DNA of 64,000 bases from the NCBI RefSeq assembly GCF_003030465.1, contig NZ_CP028339.1, forward strand, positions 682,001 to 746,000. The letters are read 5' to 3'. The translations under genes were made by a program, and so were the position numbers. This DNA is from Thauera aromatica K172. GTDB lineage: Bacteria; Pseudomonadota; Gammaproteobacteria; Burkholderiales; Rhodocyclaceae. This document shows, piece by piece, positions 20,237 through 29,273 of the stretch; position 1 is the first letter of the stretch; each line of letters starts with the position of its first letter. The notes beneath the pieces were generated by a model, which saw nothing but the letters and a program-made list of their open reading frames with translations, was not told where the DNA came from and made no database searches.

Positions 20237-20503
20237 ATCCGCCGTCTGGCGGCGACCCAGCCCATGCTCGACAAAATCGTCGGCCACCAACGCCACATCG
20301 CTCAGGCCTACGGCATATCGATGGAGCATGCGCGCTGGCTGTTGACCACCGTGGCGTTCCACTGCCTTGCCGTGGCCGACACGGTGTACTCGGTCGCCGA
20401 ACGGGAACCCGTCGTGGATGCAGACCGTGCGACGGAGGAAGCCGAGATGGAGGCCGAACTCAACAGGGCATGCACGCACTCATTGTTGGCATGCTGGCCT
20501 TGA
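20234..20503 (+). pseudogene. Unassigned protein fragment
   Basis: An open frame of about 90 codons (MIRRLAATQPMLDKIVGHQR onward) with acidic C-terminal codons (REPVVDADRATEEAEMEAEL). The codon use looks protein-like and it begins exactly where the IS66 fragment ends, but I recognise no family and see no good ribosome site. It is most likely a leftover of a gene truncated in the same rearrangement; a short real gene cannot be excluded. Confidence 0.35.
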
Positions 20504-20550
20504 TGGATGCTGATGGCCTTTCAGGAGATAGTTGATCGTCGTTCTCGTTT

Positions 20551-21033
20551 GTGGGGGTTGAATGGAAATCCAGGGATGCCGTAATTGAGGAGCCTGGACG
20601 GCGTATCGTTCAGGAACAAACACGCACGGGCGGCCAGGCCCTGCCGTGGCTCGACATGACGGCCTTCCTGCGCGGGGCCATCGACCTTGCGCTAGACAAC
20701 CATGCCAATGCGCCACGCAGCAATACGCAATGGGTGTTCTTCGACCGTGGCCTGATCGACGCGGCGGCAGCACCCCAGGCACTGGACGGCACTACTATTC
20801 TGGACACGATTGCCCAGTCGCATCGCTACCACTCGCGCATCTTTCTGGCCCCGCCGTGGCCTGAAATCTATGTGCAGGACGAAGAACGCCGTCACAGCAT
20901 GGATGAAGCGCGGGCTGAATTCGAGCGGCTTCAGCGCACCTATCCAGCGCTGGGCTATGCGGTATCGCGGTTGCCCAAGATCAGAGTGGCGCAACGCGCT
21001 GACTTTGTGCTGGACACCTTGGCTAGCCGCTAA
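20551..21033 (+). pseudogene. 5'-truncated AAA_28-type ATPase
   Basis: The frame encodes the C-terminal part of an AAA_28 predicted ATPase: EEPGRRIVQEQ, GQALPWLDMTAF, VFFDRGLIDAAAA (Walker B-like), and PPWPEIYVQDEERRHSMDEA. The N-terminal 25-30 residues with the P-loop are missing; the first family match begins within a few codons of the frame's start, next to the IS scar. The remaining protein should not bind ATP normally. This looks like a host or earlier-element gene broken by the insertion at 20.1 kb. Confidence 0.75.
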
Positions 21034-21083
21034 CCTACCAAGGCGAACTCTACCGTATCTCACCGCCACGTAGGACTCCATGC

Positions 21084-22946
21084 TCAAATCTCTTGCGTAA
21101 CTCTGAGATAAGGATTGTTGGGTGGTACTGCATCGAACAACCAATTCGCATCGATCAGCAAATACCCATGCAGCTTCCGGGACTTGCGCGGCCCGGTGAC
21201 TTCACAGATCCAGATGTTCAAGCCGCTGTCGTGCTTTCGATGCAACCCCAGTTTCTCAAAGCGCTTCTGCACCCACTGCCAATCCGGCATCTTGTCCTGC
21301 CGTGCCAGCGTGCCGACATGAGGGTGCTCCTGGACGTAGCGCTGGAACACACCTGGGCTGACCAAGTAGGCCGTGTCATTCACGGAATGCACGAGCGCTT
21401 TTGCGTCGTTGATGATGAGCCGGCGCGAAGCAATTCCCTGTTTCAGCCACATCATGAAATGTTCGCCTGACGGGGGCGCTGCTGTTAGGGGTGGTTTAGC
21501 AGTAGATGGTGGTGGCGAAGGAAGCACTGCGGCAGTCGCTGGCATAGGAGTGCTGGGGTCTGCGGGGTAGCTTCTCTGTGCGACCGGCTCCACATCCTGC
21601 TCGGCACCAGGCGAGCCGCTCGTGCTCACCATTGCCAGCATGTCCTCCATGACATCGGACACGGGCTGGGCCTTAGGCGGTGAGGCGGTGACGGTACTAC
21701 TGCCTTCCCAAGATGGAAGTTTCTGACCGTTCGGGGCTGCCTTCGCCATGGCCGCAGGCGGCATTTTCGGCGCCTCGGCGTCGTTTTCGGCGACTGCCGC
21801 GTCGATCGCTACCGTGCCTGCAAAAGGCGTCGGTCGCTCGCCAGATTCCCAGATCAGCGCAGGAGCGAGGCGCAACAGGGTGAACGAGTGGGACCAGCCG
21901 GTGGAACTGGTTATGGTCGCGCGCCAAATAGCCTTGCCGTCGGGCGCCGGCTGCAACATGCCGTGATCCTGGAGGACGTTGAACACCGCGGTGTTGTTCG
22001 CAGGGATGCCATCGACGCCTTGGGACAGCAGGTGCGCACGCAGTTTGTCCGAGACCGTTTTGCTCACCAGCCACAGGGCATCGTCGGTGAGCCAGCCATC
22101 GGAGGCTTCCGGCTGGTTCAGTTTCAACTGTTCCTTGAGCAGGTAGCGCAACCCGTCGAGCAGCTTGCGCTGCAGCGCGTGCTTGGGCGCAGCCATGGCG
22201 CGGGCCGGATCGCCGCCCAGCTCCTGGGCCACCGAGGCCCGGTCTGCCTGCACGACAAGTTCGCCCAGTACGCCGGCGTGCTCGTACTGCCCGGCCAGGA
22301 CGTAGAGCAGTGGTGCCCACAGGGACGGATAGCCGCTGAGCCAGTCCAGGGCCTCACGGTCGAGCAGTTGGTGGTAGAGCAAACCTGTCGCGGCGCTGTG
22401 CAGGCGGTACTCGCGATCGTCGCGGTAGCGGAATCGGTATGGCTGGCGCAGCGGGCCGTGCCACGGATGCCAAGTGCTGCCGTCGGCCAGCTCCACGTGC
22501 AGATCGACGGCGATCTTGCCGATGTCGTGCAGCAGTGCGGCGTAGGCGACGGCAGCAGTCCAGGCTTCGGCTTGCGCGGCCTGGTCCTCGGGGTTGGCGC
22601 CGATGGGCAGCAAATGGGACTGCCGCAGCTTGAGGCTGTAGGCGACGATTTCCAGCCCGTGGTCGAGCATGCCGCCTGGGTAAGCATGGTGATGCGCTTC
22701 GGAGGCGGGGAAAGCCTGGACCAGCTCGGCATAGCGTTCCAGCGGCGCGCGGTACAGCGCGGCGAACTGCCTGCGCGAGAGCGAGGTGCGCTGCCAGATG
22801 TGTTCCAGCAGCTTCTGTCGGCGCGGTGTCGCCAGCAGCGACGCGGCTGATTCCGGCCAGATCAGCCCTTTCGGGAGATCGGTGGTGGGTGCTGGCGATG
22901 GAGCGGCAGCGTCCAGGGGCCGTTTTCGCTGGAACAGAGAGAGCAT
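21084..22946 (-). CDS. traI: MOBH relaxase TraI
   Basis: A 620-aa relaxase of the TraI_2/MOBH family, which nicks oriT and pilots the strand during conjugation. The N-terminal domain has the HHH cluster (85-87, in EAHHHAYPGGML) and an HD pair at 140-141 (LLHDIGK) that bind metals. A Pro/Ala-rich linker (about 370-500) joins a C-terminal TraI_2 domain (HFMMWLKQGIASRRLIIND). Start 22946 is preferred over the upstream ATG at 23021 because an AGGA site precedes it and similarity begins there. It is separated from the main tra run by the TA pair, the usual layout for this ICE type. Confidence 0.92.
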   Translation of the reverse strand: MLSLFQRKRPLDAAAPSPAPTTDLPKGLIWPESAASLLATPRRQKLLEHIWQRTSLSRRQFAALYRAPLERYAELVQAFPASEAHHHAYPGGMLDHGLEIVAYSLKLRQSHLLPIGANPEDQAAQAEAWTAAVAYAALLHDIGKIAVDLHVELADGSTWHPWHGPLRQPYRFRYRDDREYRLHSAATGLLYHQLLDREALDWLSGYPSLWAPLLYVLAGQYEHAGVLGELVVQADRASVAQELGGDPARAMAAPKHALQRKLLDGLRYLLKEQLKLNQPEASDGWLTDDALWLVSKTVSDKLRAHLLSQGVDGIPANNTAVFNVLQDHGMLQPAPDGKAIWRATITSSTGWSHSFTLLRLAPALIWESGERPTPFAGTVAIDAAVAENDAEAPKMPPAAMAKAAPNGQKLPSWEGSSTVTASPPKAQPVSDVMEDMLAMVSTSGSPGAEQDVEPVAQRSYPADPSTPMPATAAVLPSPPPSTAKPPLTAAPPSGEHFMMWLKQGIASRRLIINDAKALVHSVNDTAYLVSPGVFQRYVQEHPHVGTLARQDKMPDWQWVQKRFEKLGLHRKHDSGLNIWICEVTGPRKSRKLHGYLLIDANWLFDAVPPNNPYLRVTQEI

Positions 22947-23198
22947 GTGGGTGTCCTGGTTGCGGGCCAAGCGGGAGGCCTTTTCGCCTTTTCGGGTAGG
23001 GCCTTTCCCCTTGCACCCCATTCCCTTGCCATTTCGGCCCTTTGGCCTTTAGAAGCCTTTGGATATAGAGTGGTGAGCATTGATCGTCCACCGTCAATGC
23101 GGGTGTGGCGGGGTCGGATTGATGCGGGAAGGCTGGCTGTTCCCACCCTACGATGAGGTTCATTGTTGGATGCTGGAGAACCCCGGTGAGACCTTTCA
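22947..23198. other. Intergenic region between traI and prlF; candidate oriT zone
   Basis: This non-coding stretch separates divergent genes. The part nearest traI (about 22970-23060) contains repeated CCTTT/GGCC units on the plus strand, with inverted arrangements such as GGCCCTTTGGCC. Origins of transfer are often beside the relaxase gene, so this is a place to look, but no recognised nic site was found. The traI promoter should also lie here on the minus strand; I see no convincing consensus. Confidence 0.3.
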
Positions 23199-23227
23199 TT
23201 GACGAGGTAAGGATATTTCCTTACAAT
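23199..23227 (+). promoter_or_regulatory. prlF-yhaV promoter with internal operator palindrome
   Basis: TTGACG at 23199-23204 and TACAAT at 23222-23227 are spaced by exactly 17 bp, close to a consensus sigma-70 promoter. Between and into them lies a palindrome at 23207-23224 with 7-bp perfect arms (GTAAGGA and TCCTTAC, 4-bp centre). A protein bound there would block RNA polymerase, which is the expected autoregulation by a PrlF-type antitoxin or its complex with toxin. Confidence 0.75.
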
Positions 23228-23254
23228 GTAGGCATTGCGATCAGGAGAGCCACC

Positions 23255-23572
23255 ATGCCTGCCATTCACGAAGTTGCCACGCTGACCTCCAAAGGCCAGA
23301 TCACGCTGCCCAAGTCCATCCGGCAGGCGCTGGGGGTGGATACGGGCGGCAAAGTTGCGTTCGACCTGCGCGGCGGCGAAGTCGTCGTCACCCGTGCTGA
23401 CGCCGAGCATGAAGACCCTGCCATTGCCGCGTTCCTGACCTTGCTGGCCCGCGATATTGAAGCGGGCCGGAATGTGCGTGGCCTGCCCGAGGATCTGGCT
23501 CGCACCATGCTGGAGCACGCTGGGCACAAGGTGGACCTGGGCGATGATTTCGATGAGGACGTGGAGATCTGA
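23255..23572 (+). CDS. prlF: PrlF/SohA-type antitoxin (AbrB fold)
   Basis: A 105-aa protein beginning with an AbrB swapped-hairpin domain (LTSKGQITLPKSIRQALGV), which binds DNA, and ending in an acidic tail (DDFDEDVEI) expected to neutralise the toxin. The start at 23255 has a purine-rich AGGAG site about 9 nt upstream. The TGA overlaps the toxin ATG by one base (TGATG). It probably binds the palindrome in its own promoter. Confidence 0.87.
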   Translation: MPAIHEVATLTSKGQITLPKSIRQALGVDTGGKVAFDLRGGEVVVTRADAEHEDPAIAAFLTLLARDIEAGRNVRGLPEDLARTMLEHAGHKVDLGDDFDEDVEI

Positions 23573-24030
23573 TGCAACAGCATGGCTGGTCACTGCTGTT
23601 CCACGACAACCTGATCGAGCAGATGATGAAGCTGCGCGCGGCCGTGCTGCGCGCCCAAGAGAACGACCCGGAAGGGTTCGGATCGAACGCCAACGTCAAG
23701 TTCTTCCGGGCCTTGGTCCAGTTGATGCAAGACGTGGTGCCGAGTGATCCGGCGCGCGACGAATACCGCCAGGGCAACACCATGGGATCGGCCTATCGCC
23801 ACTGGCGGCGGGCCAAGCTCGGAAGGCGATACCGACTGTTCTTCCGCTACGACTCGAAGGCCAAAGTCATCGTGTACGCCTGGGTCAACGATGAGCAGAC
23901 TCTGCGGTCTTCGGGAAGCAAATCAGACCCGTATGCCGTGTTCGAGAAGATGCTCGGGCGCGGGAACCCGCCGGACGAATGGAGCGCATTGGTACAGGCA
24001 AGCAAGCAGGATTGGAGCAAACTGGAGTAG
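23572..24030 (+). CDS. yhaV: YhaV-type ribonuclease toxin
   Basis: A 152-aa YhaV-family toxin, a RelE-superfamily endoribonuclease partnered with PrlF. The family core RRAKLGRRYRLFFRYDS and VIVYAWVNDEQTLRSSGSKSDPYAVF is intact, as are the basic residues expected for RNA cleavage. Together with the antitoxin it should act as an addiction module that stabilises the ICE after excision or transfer. It is followed after 27 bp by the DUF3742 gene on the same strand. Confidence 0.87.
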   Translation: MQQHGWSLLFHDNLIEQMMKLRAAVLRAQENDPEGFGSNANVKFFRALVQLMQDVVPSDPARDEYRQGNTMGSAYRHWRRAKLGRRYRLFFRYDSKAKVIVYAWVNDEQTLRSSGSKSDPYAVFEKMLGRGNPPDEWSALVQASKQDWSKLE

Positions 24031-24057
24031 CGATTTCACATGTAGCAGGTGACGACC

Positions 24058-24432
24058 ATGAGCACGACGACCCGCATCAGCACCGCAGAACGCCTCGGCC
24101 GCAGCTTTGGCCGTGGGTGGCGCGCCTATGCGCGTGGCGAACGGCGGGCGTCGAACTGGTTGGTATCCAAGGGTGTGCCGGTAGCTGGTGCCACCGTGCT
24201 GTTGTGGGTGGTCAAGCTGGCCGTGCTCGGTGTACTGCTCTATTCCGCGTTCTGGCTGGCACTGCTGTTGGTTTGTGTCGTGGCTGTGGGATGGGCAGCA
24301 AATCAGAGCCATTCAGACGAAGAGTTCCATTTGCAGTTTCCTACCACCTTGGAAGAACTTCGAGAGACACCGGGTTATGACCCGAATCTCTACAACGACA
24401 CATCTCATGAGATGTACAAGGATGATGACTGA
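24058..24432 (+). CDS. DUF3742 family ICE protein
   Basis: A 124-aa protein with a conserved basic N-terminus (STAERLGRSFGRGWRAYARG), one or two membrane helices (about residues 45-80) and an acidic end. DUF3742 genes are regular companions of this conjugation system, but their role is unknown. ATG 24058 has CAGGTGA 7 nt upstream; an in-frame GTG at 24049 is less well placed. It converges with traG, leaving only 19 bp between the two stops. Confidence 0.8.
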   Translation: MSTTTRISTAERLGRSFGRGWRAYARGERRASNWLVSKGVPVAGATVLLWVVKLAVLGVLLYSAFWLALLLVCVVAVGWAANQSHSDEEFHLQFPTTLEELRETPGYDPNLYNDTSHEMYKDDD

Positions 24433-24451
24433 CACTCGGCTTGAGCGTGCG

Positions 24452-25969
24452 TCACTTCAACTTCCTTGACATTGCGCCAGCTCCTTTTCCACCGGCAGCG
24501 CCTGCGTCCCTCGTACCTGCTGAGAAACTGTTTGCGATCGTTCCAGCGCGGATTCCGGCCCAGGTCAGCGCACCGATCCAAAAGGTGGGCAGCACGATGA
24601 ACATCGTCCCCATAACGAAGTTCAACAACAGGTCGCCAAAGGCGTTGTTCAGCCCCACCAGTGGATCGAAGTTGGCGTGTGGCCGGTTCCAGCCGAAGCC
24701 CCAGCCATAAAGCGCATCGAGGATGGTGCTGTCGATCCAGCGCGCGAGCTGGAACCAGAAATCGACGAAGAACAGCGCGAACTGCACGACGCTCACGGTA
24801 ACGACCGTCTTCAAGTCATAGGTGCCCACAACCAGCACCAGCGGGATGCAGATGACCAGCGCCATCTTGAGCAAGGCGAGCACCATAGGCAGCGCCTGGC
24901 GCACCACGTCCATGGCGGGAAATGCGGCAATCGCGCCGACGGCCATTCCGACGTCGCCCGTGGCCCGCGTTACGATGTTCGGCAGGGTCTTGTCGATCTG
25001 GCCACCGTAGTCGGTATAGACGCTGCCTTGGTTCAATTTCTGCTGCCGTGGCGAGGCGATGGTACGGATCACCGAGTCGTCCACCTCGGCCCGGCTCAGG
25101 AAACCGGCCCAGCCCGCCAGGCGATTCAGCAGGCTTGGGTCTACCTGCCCCAGCAGGCGTGCGCGCAGGCCGTTGCTGCCATCGGCCCACCACTGCCTGC
25201 AGGTCGGATAGCCGCCACCGCTGGCCACCTGCGCAAGCCCGGCGTCACGGGTGCTGTCGTAGGGCCAGTCATCGCGTGGTGTGCTGGAGCGGTAGCTGTC
25301 GTAGTAGCCGCCCGTGTCCGTGAAGAAGCGCGAGCCGATCCAAGTCACGTCGTGCATCTGCTGCTCATCAAGCTGAGGACGCTGCATGAACAATTTGGCG
25401 CGCGCCGGTCCGTAGCAGTCTCGCGAGAAATCCGCCACTTCCTGAGCCAATACCGGGTCGTCGATGCGCGTCGCATCGATCTCCATGCGCATCTGCCGCA
25501 AGTCGGTGCCGCAGGGAATCGCCGCCACCGAGGCACCGGTCACTGCTCGCGAGAGTGTGTGCATAAAGGCCCACCAGACGGGCACCTTCGCCGACTGGTT
25601 GTTGATGGTGCTGAAGGACTGCGACCAGCCGGTATCGGTGGGCTGCGGCACGCTGACCTGGCATTGGGCCGAGCGCGAGCTGTCGTAGCGGATGGTGTTG
25701 AGATCCACGTCGATGAATGGGATGCCGGCGAACATCACCACCACGATGGCGACGAAGACCCGGTTCTCGATGCGCGCAGCCGAGAGCACGCCCTTGTTGC
25801 CTTCGTCGGCGCCCTCCGCACGGGCCTTCAGCCATTCCTGCACGATGATGACAATCAAAGGCAGCGCGAAGACACCGCTCGCCACCAGCACCGCCCAGAT
25901 GCCGTTATGGACGATCCACGACACCAGCGTCAGGTAGTACTCCAAGTAGTCGGTGGTGAAAAGCGTCAT
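24452..25969 (-). CDS. traG: Conjugal transfer protein TraG (N-terminal-domain type)
   Basis: A 505-aa inner-membrane protein with two N-terminal membrane helices, a periplasmic region rich in Asp, Tyr and Cys, and four or more C-terminal helices. It matches the TraG_N family that stabilises mating pairs. It ends in a short Gly/Ala/Lys tail, so the long periplasmic C-terminal domain of F TraG is absent, which is normal for this ICE family. It is the last gene of the main tra run. Confidence 0.87.
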   Translation of the reverse strand: MTLFTTDYLEYYLTLVSWIVHNGIWAVLVASGVFALPLIVIIVQEWLKARAEGADEGNKGVLSAARIENRVFVAIVVVMFAGIPFIDVDLNTIRYDSSRSAQCQVSVPQPTDTGWSQSFSTINNQSAKVPVWWAFMHTLSRAVTGASVAAIPCGTDLRQMRMEIDATRIDDPVLAQEVADFSRDCYGPARAKLFMQRPQLDEQQMHDVTWIGSRFFTDTGGYYDSYRSSTPRDDWPYDSTRDAGLAQVASGGGYPTCRQWWADGSNGLRARLLGQVDPSLLNRLAGWAGFLSRAEVDDSVIRTIASPRQQKLNQGSVYTDYGGQIDKTLPNIVTRATGDVGMAVGAIAAFPAMDVVRQALPMVLALLKMALVICIPLVLVVGTYDLKTVVTVSVVQFALFFVDFWFQLARWIDSTILDALYGWGFGWNRPHANFDPLVGLNNAFGDLLLNFVMGTMFIVLPTFWIGALTWAGIRAGTIANSFSAGTRDAGAAGGKGAGAMSRKLK

Positions 25970-25984
25970 GACCCCGATCTCCCC

Positions 25985-26356
25985 TCAAGCGGCCTGCAGC
26001 AACAGGCTGGCTTCCAGCGCCACAATGGCGGCGACGCCAGCGATCTCGCTGCGCAGCAGTCGCCGCCGCGCCTGCCTATCCGCCCCGCGTTGGGCCTCAC
26101 GCGCCAGCAGCCGGCGACGCATCCAGACCCAGCCGTAGGCGGTTGCGCCATACAGGCACAGCCGCCACACCAGGAAGTAGCCCGCCGTGGCCGTCAGCCA
26201 GCGCTCCCAGTTGTCAATGCTGCCGACGAGAAAAATGCCGACGATGTTGGCGCCCACGGCAGCGGCGACGAGCACCACCGTCCACAGCAATGCCTTCGCC
26301 GCGCGCCGATTCAGCAGCCAGCGCGGGCGCAGCCAACTGGCGCGCGTCGGGTTCAT
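25985..26356 (-). CDS. Small ICE membrane protein, unknown function
   Basis: A 123-aa basic protein with membrane segments at about residues 20-45, 55-75 and 100-120 and an Arg-rich cytoplasmic stretch (WMRRRLLAREAQRGADRQAR). No named family is recognised. Its ATG overlaps the stop of the PFL_4711-type gene by 4 bp, and its stop lies 15 bp before traG, so it is translated as part of the transfer operon and is probably a structural or assembly component. Confidence 0.7.
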   Translation of the reverse strand: MNPTRASWLRPRWLLNRRAAKALLWTVVLVAAAVGANIVGIFLVGSIDNWERWLTATAGYFLVWRLCLYGATAYGWVWMRRRLLAREAQRGADRQARRRLLRSEIAGVAAIVALEASLLLQAA

Positions 26357-27759
26357 GGGTTGCCTCCCGGATTGCCCTTCTGGAGCCGGTCAAGGCGGTC
26401 GGGAATGGGATCGCCTTCGTAGATGCCACGCGAGCCAGCCGCGCGCGTGCCGTGGCGCTGGATGATGGCCATGGGGGAGTTGTTCGCCAGCTCGCGGCGC
26501 AGCTCCAGCTCGGTCTTGAGGTTGCGGATTTCCTGGTCGAGCGTGTCGCTCTCGTGGTTCACGGCCTCGACCGCCAACTGGTTCGCCGCGACGTTGGGCT
26601 CCTTCTTGCCGGTCAGCAGGGTGCGCTGGAGCAGCAATGCCTTCTCCAGCACCGACGCCAGCGCGACCTCCGAGGCCAGGCGCCGCGCCAGCAGGTCTTG
26701 ATCCGGCTCGTCGCGCAGCGCCTCGATGACGCCGCGTGTGATGGGCAGCGAGGTGCTGCCAGCCGCACGCAGGTTCTCGAAGGTGGTGTTGCGCGTTCCC
26801 GAGACCAGTTCCTGCAAGGCTTCCAGCTTTGCCTCGTACTCCTCCTGGATCAGCGGCGTCAGCCCGACGCCGGGCACCGTTTCGGTCTTGGTGCAGGCAT
26901 CGCAAGTGCGCTGCACCTGTTCGCCGAGAACCCGTGTGGCCCATTCGGTCGCCTGCTGTGGCGAGGTCCAGGTCTGGCAAGACAGACTCGCGCAACTGGC
27001 GGCAGCGATGGACGATGTGTCGGTCACGCTGCGGCCGTTGACCAGGTTGTAGCCTGCGCGGGTGACGTCGCCGACCACGCGGATGGCCGACTGGCCTGCG
27101 CCGCCCGCATTGCTACCACCCACCCAAGGCACGCCGTCGTTGCCGCGGCGCGTCTCCGCCTGTTCAATTGCCGACACGGCATCCGTGCTCGACACCGCAT
27201 CGCGCAGTGCCATGCCTTCGGCCATCTGGCTCCAGCCGAGTTGTCCGCCCGCCGTGTCGGCCATCTTCTCGGCCATGGCACGGCAGGTCAGCTTGGATCG
27301 GTCGAAATCCAGGCGCGCCTGCAGCACGCCGTTGGTCAGCAGGTTGTACAGGCCGGGATCGGCGCGCTGGATGATCAGCGCAGGCAGCGATGCCACCGCG
27401 CTGGTGGCGCTCTGGATCACGTTGCTCATGATCTGCTGAAAGCCGTTGGTGACGCCGTTGAGCTGGTTGCGCAGCGTGGTCTGGATGCTCATGTCGCCGC
27501 AGATCAGGTTGCTGTTCCAGCCCACGCCAACGCCGATCGAGCGCATGCCGGCCACGCGGCCCATGGACACCGCGCTGCCGCCGCCAATCGAATACATCAC
27601 TTCGTCGCCGATCACGGAGCCGCCGGTCTGAAATCCGGCCTGCGCCCACGCCAGGCCGCCGCCAAGAACGAGTGCGCCAGCCAGCAGCCCAGCCAATACC
27701 GTGGGACGCAGCAGGCGGCACGCCTTGGTGGAGAGGTTTGTCAGTTCAGGACGCTTCAT
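26353..27759 (-). CDS. ICE conjugation protein, TIGR03755/PFL_4711 family
   Basis: A 468-aa exported protein with a signal peptide (AGLLAGALVLGGGLAWAQA), glycine-rich N-terminus (GGSVIGDEVMYSIGGGSA), several cysteines (including CDACTK) and a helical C-terminal half (about 350-440). Its place directly before TraG parallels TraH in F-type systems; that equivalence is inference. Start 27759 has GAGGGT upstream and begins the signal peptide; the longer frame to 27825 does not. Confidence 0.85.
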   Translation of the reverse strand: MKRPELTNLSTKACRLLRPTVLAGLLAGALVLGGGLAWAQAGFQTGGSVIGDEVMYSIGGGSAVSMGRVAGMRSIGVGVGWNSNLICGDMSIQTTLRNQLNGVTNGFQQIMSNVIQSATSAVASLPALIIQRADPGLYNLLTNGVLQARLDFDRSKLTCRAMAEKMADTAGGQLGWSQMAEGMALRDAVSSTDAVSAIEQAETRRGNDGVPWVGGSNAGGAGQSAIRVVGDVTRAGYNLVNGRSVTDTSSIAAASCASLSCQTWTSPQQATEWATRVLGEQVQRTCDACTKTETVPGVGLTPLIQEEYEAKLEALQELVSGTRNTTFENLRAAGSTSLPITRGVIEALRDEPDQDLLARRLASEVALASVLEKALLLQRTLLTGKKEPNVAANQLAVEAVNHESDTLDQEIRNLKTELELRRELANNSPMAIIQRHGTRAAGSRGIYEGDPIPDRLDRLQKGNPGGNP

Positions 27760-27769
27760 CGCCGTACCC

Positions 27770-28717
27770 TCATTGGAAATCGACGCTGCCGAGGAATACC
27801 TGGCCGCGACGTTCGCAGCACGCATAGGGCCGCCACAGCGCCCAGGCGTAATCGCCCTGCTGCGCCTGGGTCAGGAAGCCGCTGCGCGGGAACACCGTGC
27901 AGGACGAGGACAGGACGGGCGTGAGTTCCTGCCACTTGCCCGTCGAGGCATCGCCTTCCATCAGCGCGCCGGCAGGCCAGTAACCGGGCCGCGAGTTGGC
28001 GAGCAGCGGCTGATAGACGTGAATCTGCCCACGGCGCGTGACGACATCGCCGGCGCGCTGGGCCACCACGGCGCCGGCCTTGTGGTCGTCGGCCTGGTGC
28101 AGGAAGCCGCCGCGCGGATAGACGTTGCCCCACAGGTTCATCGTGGTGCGCGCGCCGACCTCGCGCCTGCCCGGAATTAGTGCCTCCGGGTAGGCCATCT
28201 CCGGCACGTTGTAGCGCCAGGCCAGTGTGTCCAGGGTGCTGAGCAGATACGGCATGAACGCCGTGCCCGCGCCCTCGCAGAAGTAGCCCGACGATGAGAC
28301 GAACTGGTTGAACACCTCGACGCCGGGATGGCCGATGACGTCCGCGTTCTTGAACTTGGCGAGATTGTTTTCGTGGTCTTCGTTGGTGGTGCCGTCCCCG
28401 CCGGCCTGCGCGGATGGGTTGGGCGCGCTCATCGCCCGGACTTCGACCCAAGGGTTCTCGCCGGTGTTGCTGTAGCTGGAGACGACCGCATCGGGGATGT
28501 AGTGGCGGACCTTGATGGATGTGCGCACCGTGCAGCCCGTCCAGGTGCAGTAGAGCCAGTAGCAGATGCCGACGACGCGGTATTCGAGGCAGTCCGGCGA
28601 TGCCACTGAGCCAACGATGGTTGCGGTGTTGAGGGCGTAGCTGCCCGTGGCGCTGAGCAGCAGCACTGAGACCACGCCAGCACGCAGGCGGCGCATCCGC
28701 TCGAAGGGTCGGGTCAT
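27770..28717 (-). CDS. TraU-like ICE protein, TIGR03756/PFL_4710 family
   Basis: A 315-aa exported protein with an N-terminal signal, then a cysteine-rich domain typical of TraU: CLEYRVVGICYWLYCTWTGC early and CCERRGQVFLG near the end. TraU proteins act in pilus retraction and DNA transfer in the periplasm and rely on disulfides, which fits the DsbA-like gene in this cluster. Start 28717 overlaps the upstream TGA (ATGA). Confidence 0.88.
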   Translation of the reverse strand: MTRPFERMRRLRAGVVSVLLLSATGSYALNTATIVGSVASPDCLEYRVVGICYWLYCTWTGCTVRTSIKVRHYIPDAVVSSYSNTGENPWVEVRAMSAPNPSAQAGGDGTTNEDHENNLAKFKNADVIGHPGVEVFNQFVSSSGYFCEGAGTAFMPYLLSTLDTLAWRYNVPEMAYPEALIPGRREVGARTTMNLWGNVYPRGGFLHQADDHKAGAVVAQRAGDVVTRRGQIHVYQPLLANSRPGYWPAGALMEGDASTGKWQELTPVLSSSCTVFPRSGFLTQAQQGDYAWALWRPYACCERRGQVFLGSVDFQ

Positions 28718-29160
28718 GGCTGCGGCCTCCGGTGTTGCTCGATGCGCGCGACGGCACGGGCCACGTCCGGCTCGCCATAGACCACGTAACGCTGATCCAC
28801 CACGACCGCCGGGATGCTGGTGACGCCCAGGCTCCATGCGTCGGCGACGCCCTGGTATGCGGAAGCAATGCGGCGCTGGAGGTCGGCACCGCCGTTGTTC
28901 AGACGGCGCTTGACGATGGCCGTGGCCTGCTCAGGATCGGCGGGCAGCTGTGCGGAAAGCTCGGCTTCGATGCGCGGGCCTTCATCCAACTCGATCAACC
29001 GCTCGCCACCCATGGTCTTGACCGGGTGGCGGCTGTCGGTGACGACCACCACATCGGCGGCGAAGGTGGCTGGGCTGAAAACGGCCAAGGATGCCGGCAG
29101 TGCAACGGCCAGGCCAAGGGTTCGCCAGCCGGATGCGAAGCGGAATAAAGATGCTGGCAT
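28714..29160 (-). CDS. ICE conjugation protein, TIGR03757/PFL_4709 family
   Basis: A 148-aa exported protein: a signal peptide ending in TFAA, then a compact thioredoxin-like domain whose end (SLGVTSIPAVVVDQRYVVYG) includes the cis-Pro segment seen in TrbC-type pilin-assembly proteins. It likely works with the TraU-like protein, to which it is coupled by a 4-bp overlap. Its promoter should lie in 29161-29273, just after the radC terminator. Confidence 0.85.
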   Translation of the reverse strand: MPASLFRFASGWRTLGLAVALPASLAVFSPATFAADVVVVTDSRHPVKTMGGERLIELDEGPRIEAELSAQLPADPEQATAIVKRRLNNGGADLQRRIASAYQGVADAWSLGVTSIPAVVVDQRYVVYGEPDVARAVARIEQHRRPQP

Positions 29161-29273
29161 GTCGCGTGCCCTGGAAGTTGATCAGAGCCATAGTCGAACG
29201 CGAACCCGCTGCCGCCCCAACAAACAATGCGCATCGCGGGCACCCCGCATACCTGTTCGGTGCTGCCGCATGG

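Noticed and set aside
20234-20503. Candidate intact small gene after the IS66 fragment
   Set aside because: No ribosome site, no family match, and it abuts two broken genes; reported as a fragment instead.
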